Part shown: positions 17,772 through 24,624 of the stretch, in pieces
Numbering within the stretch: position 1 is the first letter of the stretch
Layout: every line of letters begins with the position of its first letter
Assembly: GCF_011759585.1 (NCBI RefSeq)
Contig: NZ_JAAOYV010000003.1
Span: forward strand, 1-64,000
Direction: 5' to 3'
DNA: 64,000 bases
Source: Frigoribacterium endophyticum
GTDB taxonomy: Bacteria > Actinomycetota > Actinomycetes > Actinomycetales > Microbacteriaceae
Made by a program: the position numbers and the translations under genes
Notes under the pieces: model-generated
The model's input: only the letters and a program-made list of their open reading frames with translations
What the model was told of the DNA's origin: nothing
The model's database searches: none

Positions 17772-19391
17772 GTGCCCGCCGACGTGCCCCTCGCTGCCGA
17801 CCCGACCACCGCCTCCGCCCGGCCCCGCGCGACGCCCGTGCTGCCGGGCTTCCACCCCGACCCGAGCGTCTGTCGGGCGCCCGGCGACGACGTGGTCTGG
17901 CTCGCGACGTCGACCTTCGAGTACTGGCCCTCCGTCGCGCTCTCCTCCTCGACCGACCTGCTGACCTGGGAGGCGCGGGGCTCGGTCGTCACCCGGCCCG
18001 GCGCCCTGGACCTGGCCGGCGTGCCCGACAGCGGCGGGGCCTACGCGCCCACGCTGCGGCACGGCCTCGGGCGCTGGTGGCTCGTCAGCACGGTGGTCGG
18101 CGGCGACCGGCCGGGGTCGTTCGCCTGCACCGCCGACGACCCGGCCGGCCCGTGGTCCGACCCGGTCGTCGTCGAGGGCGCGGAGGGCATCGACCCGGCG
18201 CTGTTCTTCGAGGCGCGGCCGGGCGGCCGGCGCGACCGCGTCTGGTGGCTCGGCACGCGCCTCCGCGACCCCGGCTCGTACGAGGGCGAGACCGAGATCT
18301 GGCTGCGCGAGCTCGACCCCGACACGCTGCGGCTGACGGGACCCGAGCACGTCGTCTGGACGGCCGCGCAGCGCGGCGCCGTCTGGAGCGAGGGGCCGCA
18401 CCTGGTCGAGCGCGACGGCTGGTTCCACCTCGTCACCGCCGAGGGCGGCACCGAGCGGGCGCACGCCGTCGTCGCCGCCCGCTCGCGCGCCGTCACCGGG
18501 CCGTACGAGGTCGACCCGCGCGGCCCGCTGCTCACGCACCGGCACCTCGGGCAGGGGCACCCGGTCGTCGCCGTCGGCCACGCCGACCTCGTCGAGCTGC
18601 CCGACGGCGAGTGGCGCGCCACCGTGCTCGGCATGCGCCCGGTCGGCGGCCACACGGTGCTCGGCCGGGAGACCTTCCTCGCCCGGGTCACGTGGGAGGA
18701 CGACCGCCCCGTCGTCAACGCCGGCGTCGGCCAGCTCGACGACGCGGTCGTCGGGCACGGGCCCCGCGTGCCGGAGGCGCGGGTCGACGACCTGAGGGGC
18801 TCCCGGCCCCTCGACGCGGCGTGGCTCTCGGTGCGCGGGGCGCCCTCCTTCGCGGTGCCGGGCTCCGACGGCCTGGCGCTCGACGGCGCCGGCGCCGCCC
18901 GCCTGCACGACCCGACCGGCGTGCCCGCGTTCGTCGGGGCGCGGCAGCGCGACCACCACGAGACGCTCGAGCTGGCCGTCACGGCGAAGCCGGGGGCGGG
19001 CGGAGCGGCGGGCCTCGTCGTGCGGCAGTCCGGCGCGGCCGACCTCCGCGTCGAGGTCGTGCGCGGGCTCGACGGCGACGGCCTCCGCGTGCGGATCGTG
19101 GCGCGCGAGGCCGGCGTCGACCGCGAGATCGCCGGTGCCACGGTGGAGGAGACCGGCTCGGGTGGTGTCGAGATGCTGCTCCGCGCCTCCTGCCGGGGCG
19201 ACGCCTACGACCTCGTCGCGCTCGTCGTCGACCCCGAGGGCGGGCCGCCGGCCGAGCTGCTGCGGGCCCGGGCGGAGGCGCGGGTCGTCAGCACCGAGAC
19301 GGCCGGCGGGTTCGTCGGCGTGGTCTGGGGCGCCGCGGTCGACGGGCGCGGTCAGCTCGTGCTGCACCGCGCCTCCCGCGCCGTCCGCTGA
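17772..19391 (+). CDS. Glycoside hydrolase family 43 enzyme
   Basis: A 539-residue GH43 enzyme with a five-bladed propeller and a C-terminal beta-sandwich (about residues 340-539, GH43_C2-like). The three catalytic acids are visible: base Asp in PGFHPDPSV (about 31), pKa-modulating Asp in EGIDPALFF (about 143) and acid Glu in WSEGPHLV (about 209). Typical activity is exo-beta-xylosidase or alpha-L-arabinofuranosidase. No signal peptide is seen, so it is intracellular and acts on imported oligosaccharides. GTG 17772 is chosen because the ATG at 17760 sits inside the -10 box TATGCT (17759-17764). Divergent from the chvE operon; a LacI gene follows. Confidence 0.9.
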   Translation: MPADVPLAADPTTASARPRATPVLPGFHPDPSVCRAPGDDVVWLATSTFEYWPSVALSSSTDLLTWEARGSVVTRPGALDLAGVPDSGGAYAPTLRHGLGRWWLVSTVVGGDRPGSFACTADDPAGPWSDPVVVEGAEGIDPALFFEARPGGRRDRVWWLGTRLRDPGSYEGETEIWLRELDPDTLRLTGPEHVVWTAAQRGAVWSEGPHLVERDGWFHLVTAEGGTERAHAVVAARSRAVTGPYEVDPRGPLLTHRHLGQGHPVVAVGHADLVELPDGEWRATVLGMRPVGGHTVLGRETFLARVTWEDDRPVVNAGVGQLDDAVVGHGPRVPEARVDDLRGSRPLDAAWLSVRGAPSFAVPGSDGLALDGAGAARLHDPTGVPAFVGARQRDHHETLELAVTAKPGAGGAAGLVVRQSGAADLRVEVVRGLDGDGLRVRIVAREAGVDREIAGATVEETGSGGVEMLLRASCRGDAYDLVALVVDPEGGPPAELLRARAEARVVSTETAGGFVGVVWGAAVDGRGQLVLHRASRAVR

Positions 19392-19443
19392 CCTGGCCGT
19401 CCACTCCGGGCGCTCGCGGCCGCGGAAGTGGGCAGACCTCAGG

Positions 19444-19473
19444 TTGGACAAATCGTCAGCCGTTGCGCATGAT
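19444..19473 (+). promoter_or_regulatory. Promoter TTGGAC-18-CATGAT for LacI gene
   Basis: TTGGAC (19444-19449) and CATGAT (19468-19473) are spaced by 18 nt and give a leader of roughly 85 nt to the ATG at 19565. Confidence 0.45.
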
Positions 19474-19564
19474 GACCTCGCCGCCGATCGCACAGTCGTG
19501 CACCGGGGGAGCGCCTGCGTCGCCGCTCCTGTCCTGCGACGCACGACCGATCGAGGTGGATGCC

Positions 19565-20587
19565 ATGGGTGCGACCCGTGACGACGTGGCGCGCCTCGCC
19601 GGCGTGTCGTCGAGCACCGTCTCGTACGCGATCAGCGGTCGGCGCACCATCTCGGAGGCGACCCGGCAGCGCGTCGAGCGCGCGATGGCCGAGCTCGACT
19701 ACACCCCGAACGCCTTCGCCCGCGGCCTCGCCGGCTCGCGCGGCGGGATCCTCGCCCTGCACTACCCGTCCAGCCCCCGCGGCGTGACGTCGTCCGAGTT
19801 CGAGTACGTCGCCGCCGCCACCGAGCGCGCCCGGTCGTGCGGCTACCACCTGCTGCTCTGGTCGAACCCGATCGGCGACGTCGAGGGGCTCGGCAGCCTC
19901 GTCAGCGAGCGGCTCGTCGACGGCGTGATCCTCATGGAGCTGACCTCGACCGACGCCCGCGTCGAGGTGCTCGAGCGTGCCGGGGTGCCCTTCACCAACA
20001 TCGGTCGGCCCGACGACGCGGGCCGCCTCTGGTTCGTCGACGCCGACTACGAGGCGATGGGCCGGCTCGCCGTCGACCACGTGGCCGACCTCGGGCACGA
20101 GCACCTGTTCTTCCTCAGCCAGGGCCTCGGCGCGCTCGAGCGGGGCTCGGGCCCGCTGACGCGGACGACGCGGGCGCTCGCGGGGCCGGTCCGCGACCGA
20201 GGCCTGCGGGTCGAGGTGGTCCACGCCGACACCTCCGTGCGCGGCGGGCGGGAGGCGTTCGCCGCGTTCGCCGCGCTGGTGCCGCGCCCGACGGCCGTGC
20301 TCGCCTTCAACGAGATGGCGCTCGCCGGCTTCGTCCAGGCCGCCGCGCTCGCCGGCTGTCGCGTGCCCGACGACGTCACCGTCGTCGCGCTGAGCATCGG
20401 CGACCTGGCCGCCGACATGACCTCCCCGCCCCTGACCACGGTGTCGCCGCCGGGCGACGAGATCGCCGCCGCGGCCGTCGACGACCTCGTCGCCGCCATC
20501 GAGGACCGCCGCGGCGAGGCGCCGCACCTGCTCGTCGCGCCGCGGCTCACGGTGCGCGGCAGCTCCGCTCCGCCGACGCGCTCCTAG
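19565..20587 (+). CDS. LacI-family regulator of the adjacent sugar importer
   Basis: A 340-residue LacI-type repressor. It begins directly with the DNA-binding domain (TRDDVARLAGVSSSTVSYAISG, residues 4-25) and the hinge FARGLAGSR, then the effector domain. The fold's usual GYDD motif near the C-terminus is replaced by ALSIGDLAADMTSPPLTTV. ATG 19565 has GAGG eight bases upstream. It lies between the GH43 gene and a three-gene ABC importer on the same strand, and a perfect palindrome sits just past its stop at 20628, so it probably represses the importer. Ligand unknown. Confidence 0.9.
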   Translation: MGATRDDVARLAGVSSSTVSYAISGRRTISEATRQRVERAMAELDYTPNAFARGLAGSRGGILALHYPSSPRGVTSSEFEYVAAATERARSCGYHLLLWSNPIGDVEGLGSLVSERLVDGVILMELTSTDARVEVLERAGVPFTNIGRPDDAGRLWFVDADYEAMGRLAVDHVADLGHEHLFFLSQGLGALERGSGPLTRTTRALAGPVRDRGLRVEVVHADTSVRGGREAFAAFAALVPRPTAVLAFNEMALAGFVQAAALAGCRVPDDVTVVALSIGDLAADMTSPPLTTVSPPGDEIAAAAVDDLVAAIEDRRGEAPHLLVAPRLTVRGSSAPPTRS

Positions 20588-20627
20588 GCGCGGTTGCGCG
20601 CCTCCGCACGGTGTGTGACACTCATCG

Positions 20628-20641
20628 TCGACGCGCGTCGA
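20628..20641. promoter_or_regulatory. Perfect palindrome TCGACGCGCGTCGA, LacI-type operator
   Basis: A 14-bp perfect palindrome with a central CG pair, 72 nt before the importer's first start codon. Central-CG palindromes are typical LacI-family operators. The rest of the gap to 20712 holds the GAGGAG ribosome site and no gene. Confidence 0.55.
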
Positions 20642-20712
20642 TGACGACACGTCGACGGTCCGCTCGACAGCACGAGCGATCGCCCGCCGCACCACTCAAT
20701 GAGGAGAACCCC

Positions 20713-22071
20713 ATGCGAGCACCCCTGAACCGCCGCGTCACCGGCGGGATGGCCTTCCTGGCCGCCACGAGCCTCCTGTTGGTCGGCTGCTCCGGCAGCT
20801 CCGACCCCAACGACCCCAACGCCGGCGGCGGAGCCGGCGGGTCGGTCGGCACCGCCGACGGCGTCGTGAACGTCTACGGCACGATCAACGGCGACGAAGC
20901 GACCCTCCTCGAGCAGTCCTGGGCGGACTGGGAGAAGGAGAACGACATCGAGATCAAGTACACGGGCGACAAGGAGTTCGAGAAGCAGATCGGCATCAAG
21001 GTCCAGGGCGGCGACACCCCCGACCTCGCGATCTTCCCGCAGCCCGGCCTGCTGGCCGACACGGTCAAGTCCGGCAAGGTGCAGGAGCTCCCCGCCGACG
21101 CCCTCGCCAACGTCAAGGAGGGCTGGTCGGAGGACTGGCAGAAGTACGGCCAGGTCGACGGCACCCAGTACGGCGCGCCCCTCATGGCCAGCGTCAAGGG
21201 CTACGTCTGGTACTCGCCGGCGAAGTTCGCCGAGTGGGGCGTCGAGGTCCCGAAGACGTACGACGACCTCGTCGCGCTGTCGAAGACCATCCAGGAGAAG
21301 ACCGGCGGCCCGTCGTGGTGCGCCGGCTTCAACTCGGGCGAGGCCTCGGGCTGGCCCGGCACCGACTGGGTCGAGGACCTCGTGCTGCGCGAGGCCGGCC
21401 CTGACGCCTACGACTCGTGGGTCGCCGGCGACACGAAGTTCACCGACCCCGAGATCAAGTCGGCCTTCGACGCGGTCGGCGAGATCCTCCTCGACCCGAC
21501 GCTCGTCAACGCCGGCTACGGCGACGTGAAGTCGATCAACTCGACCGCGTTCGGCGACGTCGCGACCAACGTCGCGAACGGCAGCTGCGCCCTGACCCAC
21601 CAGGCCTCGTTCTTCGAGGGCTTCCTGACCGCGGCGAACAACGCCGAGGGCCAGCCCGCCACCGTCGCCGAGGACGGCGACGTCTGGGCCTTCCTCACCC
21701 CGCCGATGGAGGAGGGCGACCCCGCCGCCGTCACCGGTGGCGGCGAGTTCGTCGCCGCGTTCTCGAACGACGACGACACCGCGAAGGTGCAGGCGTACCT
21801 CGCCAGCGCCGACTGGGCCAACAGCCGCGTCTCGCTCGGCGGCGTCATCTCCGCCAACCAGGGCCTCGACCCGGAGAACGCCGGCAGCGACCTGCTGAAG
21901 AGCGCCGTGGAGATCCTCCAGGGCACCGACACCACCTTCCGCTTCGACGGCTCCGACCTGATGCCCAAGTCGGTCGGCTCCGACAGCTTCTGGAAGGGCA
22001 TGGTCGACTGGATCGACGGCAACGACACCGACTCGGTCCTCGAGGAGATCCAGGCCGGCTACACCTCCTAG
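20713..22071 (+). CDS. ABC transporter substrate-binding lipoprotein (AglE-like)
   Basis: A 452-residue family 1 extracellular solute-binding protein. The signal peptide ends in a lipobox (LLVGC, Cys about residue 26), then a Gly/Asn/Pro linker and the binding fold starting VVNVYGTINGDEATLLEQ. The segments TPDLAIFPQPGLLADTV and MASVKGYVWYSPAKFAEWG are close to AglE/ThuE-like alpha-glucoside binding proteins. ATG 20713 has a strong GAGGAG site. First gene of an importer operon with two permeases; no ATPase is encoded, so a shared MsiK-type ATPase elsewhere is expected. Codon use is strongly biased, suggesting high expression. Confidence 0.92.
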   Translation: MRAPLNRRVTGGMAFLAATSLLLVGCSGSSDPNDPNAGGGAGGSVGTADGVVNVYGTINGDEATLLEQSWADWEKENDIEIKYTGDKEFEKQIGIKVQGGDTPDLAIFPQPGLLADTVKSGKVQELPADALANVKEGWSEDWQKYGQVDGTQYGAPLMASVKGYVWYSPAKFAEWGVEVPKTYDDLVALSKTIQEKTGGPSWCAGFNSGEASGWPGTDWVEDLVLREAGPDAYDSWVAGDTKFTDPEIKSAFDAVGEILLDPTLVNAGYGDVKSINSTAFGDVATNVANGSCALTHQASFFEGFLTAANNAEGQPATVAEDGDVWAFLTPPMEEGDPAAVTGGGEFVAAFSNDDDTAKVQAYLASADWANSRVSLGGVISANQGLDPENAGSDLLKSAVEILQGTDTTFRFDGSDLMPKSVGSDSFWKGMVDWIDGNDTDSVLEEIQAGYTS

Positions 22072-22081
22072 TCGTCCTTCC

Positions 22082-22114
22082 GTCAGGGGCCGTCGTACGT
22101 CGGCGGCCCCTGAC
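22082..22114 (+). terminator. Hairpin between binding protein and permease genes
   Basis: Arms GTCAGGGGCCG and CGGCCCCTGAC with an 11-nt loop follow the binding-protein stop by 10 nt. It probably attenuates read-through so that the binding protein exceeds the permeases, as at 16336. Confidence 0.75.
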
Positions 22115-22134
22115 CCGTCCCCGAAAGGACAGCG

Positions 22135-23274
22135 ATGTCCAGCTTCTTCCAGTGGTTGGCGGGTGTCCCGCCCCTGGCGCAGATCCCCCTGATCCTGCTC
22201 GCCTTCACCGCGCTCGTCGGCATCGTGCTCGTCTTCGTCGAGTTCGCCCCGCGTCGCGGCCTCCAGTACACGATCCTCCGGCTCGCCGTCTGCGTGCTCG
22301 TCCCGGTCGTGGTGCTCCTCGCGTTCGGCCTCTACAACTCGGTCATGTGGGTCGCGGTCGTCGCGGCCGTGCTCGGCGGCGGGCTGTTCCTGCTCGACTA
22401 CCGCTCGAAGCGCGGCTCCGGCTACTCGCTCCAGCTGATCGCCTTCATGGCCCCCGCGGTCTTCTTCCTCATCATCGGCCTGATCTACCCGACGATCACC
22501 ACGGCCGGCCAGGCCTTCATGAAGAACGACGGCTCCGGCTTCGCCGGCATCGACAACTTCATCTGGGTCTTCACGAGCCCCGACGGCCTCACCGCCTTCG
22601 GCAACACGCTGATCTGGGTGCTGCTCGCCCCGATCACGGCGACGGCCATCGGCCTCGCCTACGCCGTGTTCATCGACAAGAGCCGCGGCGAGAAGGTCCT
22701 CAAGCTGCTGGTCTTCATGCCGATGGCGATCTCGTTCGTCGGTGCGTCGATCATCTTCAAGTTCTTCTACGACATCCGTCAGGGCGAGCAGATCGGCCTC
22801 CTGAACGGCGTCCTGGTCGCGTTCGGCGGCCAGCCCGTCGACTGGCTGGGGCTCGAGCCCTGGAACACCCTGCTGCTCGTGATCGTGCTGATCTGGACCC
22901 AGGCCGGCTTCGCGATGACGGTGCTCTCCGCCGCCATCAAGGGCGTCCCCGCCGAGCAGCTCGAGGCGGCGTCGCTCGACGGCACCAACGGCTTCCAGGC
23001 CTTCCGCCACATCACCGTGCCGGGCATCCGCACGACGATCATCGTCGTGCTCACGACGATCTCGATCGCCTCGCTCAAGGTCTACGACATCGTCTCGGCG
23101 ATGACCGGCGGCCGCAACGACACGACCATCCTCGCGTTCGAGATGGTGCGCCAGTTCCAGCTCGGCAGCCGCACCGGCTACAGCTCGGCGCTGGCCGTCA
23201 TCCTGTTCGTCCTGGTGCTGCCGATCGTGATCTACAACGCCCGCCAGATCCAGAAGCAGAGGGAGATCCGATGA
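22135..23274 (+). CDS. ABC transporter permease (AglF/MalF type)
   Basis: A 379-residue membrane protein of the MalF-like permease family. Two or three extra N-terminal helices (about residues 15-95) precede the conserved six-helix core starting LIAFMAPAVFFLIIGLIYP. The cytoplasmic coupling loop EAASLDGTNGFQAFRHITVPGI (about residues 282-303) is the EAA motif that contacts the ATPase. ATG 22135 has an AAAGGA site. Its stop overlaps the next start (ATGA). Confidence 0.92.
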   Translation: MSSFFQWLAGVPPLAQIPLILLAFTALVGIVLVFVEFAPRRGLQYTILRLAVCVLVPVVVLLAFGLYNSVMWVAVVAAVLGGGLFLLDYRSKRGSGYSLQLIAFMAPAVFFLIIGLIYPTITTAGQAFMKNDGSGFAGIDNFIWVFTSPDGLTAFGNTLIWVLLAPITATAIGLAYAVFIDKSRGEKVLKLLVFMPMAISFVGASIIFKFFYDIRQGEQIGLLNGVLVAFGGQPVDWLGLEPWNTLLLVIVLIWTQAGFAMTVLSAAIKGVPAEQLEAASLDGTNGFQAFRHITVPGIRTTIIVVLTTISIASLKVYDIVSAMTGGRNDTTILAFEMVRQFQLGSRTGYSSALAVILFVLVLPIVIYNARQIQKQREIR

Positions 23275-24254
23275 CCGCCACGCCCACCCCGGTCGGGGTC
23301 GCCGTCCCCCCTCGCACCGAGAGCCAGCTGAAGCGCGGCGTCGCGAAGATCGAGAACTCCAGCGGCAAGCTGAAGAAGGGCACGACGAGCCGCGGGGCGA
23401 CCATCGCCGCGCTGATCATCGCCGTGATCTGGACCCTGCCCACCGCCGGCCTCTTCATCTCGTCGTTCCGCCCCGCGACCGACATCAAGACGACGGGCTG
23501 GTGGACGGTCTTCGCCAACCCCGGCTTCACGCTCGACAACTACGTCAACGCGCTGAACTCGGGCGACAGCCTGACCCTCGGCAAGGCCTTCCTCAACTCG
23601 CTCGTCATCACGCTGCCCGCGGCGCTGATCCCGATCACGATCGCGAGCCTCGCGGCCTACGCGTTCGCCTGGATCGACTTCAAGGGCCGCAACACGATGT
23701 TCGTGCTGGTGTTCGCCCTGCAGATCGTGCCGATCCAGATGGCCCTCGTGCCGCTGCTGCGCCTGTTCTCGGACGGGCTCGTCATCGGCGGGCTGTACAT
23801 CCTCCCCGGCCTCGGGGTGAACGGGCTCGACGGCTCGTTCGCCAAGGTGTGGATCGCGCACACGATCTTCGCCCTGCCACTGGCCATCTTCATGCTGCAC
23901 AACTTCATCAGCGAGATCCCGGCCGAGGTCATCGAGGCCGCGCGCATGGACGGCGCGGGGCACGGACAGGTCTTCTTCCGGATCGTGCTGCCGCTGTCGA
24001 TGCCGGCCATCGCCTCCTTCGGCATCTTCCAGTTCTTGTGGGTCTGGAACGACCTGCTCGTCGCGACGGTGTTCACGTCGGGCGAGGGGCTGCCGATCAC
24101 GAAGGCCCTGCAAGACCTGTCGGGCTCGTACGGCCAGTCGTGGGAGCTGCTCACGGCGGGCGCGTTCATCTCGATCATCGTGCCGCTGATCGTGTTCTTC
24201 GCCCTGCAGCGCTTCTTCGTGCGCGGCCTGCTGGCCGGCGCGACGAAGGGCTGA
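23271..24254 (+). CDS. ABC transporter permease (AglG/MalG type)
   Basis: A 327-residue MalG-like permease with a long cytoplasmic N-terminus (about 45 residues) and six membrane helices. The EAA loop EAARMDGAGHGQVFFRIVLPLSMPA (about residues 222-246) is intact and carries the ATPase-docking Gly. It pairs with the preceding permease. The stop codon is followed by the 13-mer GGAGTCGCGGGTC at 24261. Confidence 0.92.
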   Translation: MTATPTPVGVAVPPRTESQLKRGVAKIENSSGKLKKGTTSRGATIAALIIAVIWTLPTAGLFISSFRPATDIKTTGWWTVFANPGFTLDNYVNALNSGDSLTLGKAFLNSLVITLPAALIPITIASLAAYAFAWIDFKGRNTMFVLVFALQIVPIQMALVPLLRLFSDGLVIGGLYILPGLGVNGLDGSFAKVWIAHTIFALPLAIFMLHNFISEIPAEVIEAARMDGAGHGQVFFRIVLPLSMPAIASFGIFQFLWVWNDLLVATVFTSGEGLPITKALQDLSGSYGQSWELLTAGAFISIIVPLIVFFALQRFFVRGLLAGATKG

Positions 24255-24295
24255 CCCCGAGGAGTCGCGGGTCGGCCCCCGCAGGCTGCCTCACC

Positions 24296-24337
24296 ACGGA
24301 CGCCGGTCCGGTGCACCCGCACCGGGCCGGCGTCCGT
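24296..24337 (+). terminator. Strong hairpin after the importer operon
   Basis: Arms ACGGACGCCGG-T-CCGGTGC and GCACCGG-G-CCGGCGTCCGT pair over about 19 positions with one central T/G pair and a small loop. Likely operon terminator. Confidence 0.8.
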
Positions 24338-24394
24338 CGTCCGCCCGGGGCACGCGAGCGACGCCGAGGCGACGCGATCTGATGACGGCGAGAC

Positions 24395-24439
24395 GACTCG
24401 ACCTGGGCCCTCGACGGTGCCGTGGGCCCAGTTCGAGTC
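24395..24439. repeat. Inverted repeat in the convergent gap
   Basis: GACTCGACCTGGGCCC and GGGCCCAGTTCGAGTC pair at 15 of 16 positions around 13 bases. It lies between the importer terminator and a tandem array. Role unclear; a second terminator is possible. The whole gap 24255-24624 contains no gene, only these hairpins and repeats. Confidence 0.7.
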
Positions 24440-24450
24440 ACCTCGTCCCG

Positions 24451-24523
24451 GCGAGGGCGCGAGGGCGCGAGGCGCCCGAGGTGCCCGAGGTGCCCGAGGC
24501 GCGGGAGTCGCGGGAGTCGCGGG
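24451..24523 (+). repeat. Degenerate 9-bp tandem array
   Basis: About eight 9-nt units: GCGCGAGGC, GCCCGAGGT (twice), GCCCGAGGC, GCGGGAGTC (twice) and relatives. The last units merge into the recurrent 13-mer GGAGTCGCGGGTC (24513-24525). Non-coding. Confidence 0.8.
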
Positions 24524-24549
24524 TCACCTCGCGCGGGCCCGCGCACGCC

Positions 24550-24584
24550 GGAGGGGGCGGCGCCTCCACAGCACCGCCCCCTCC
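24550..24584 (-). terminator. Hairpin downstream of the GH3 gene
   Basis: GGAGGGGGCGG and CCGCCCCCTCC pair around 13 bases, 40 nt past the GH3 stop codon. Likely terminator of the bxl-like operon. Confidence 0.65.
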
Positions 24585-24624
24585 GTCCCCTCGCCCCCGC
24601 GCACCACGGCGGGGGCCCGGTGCC

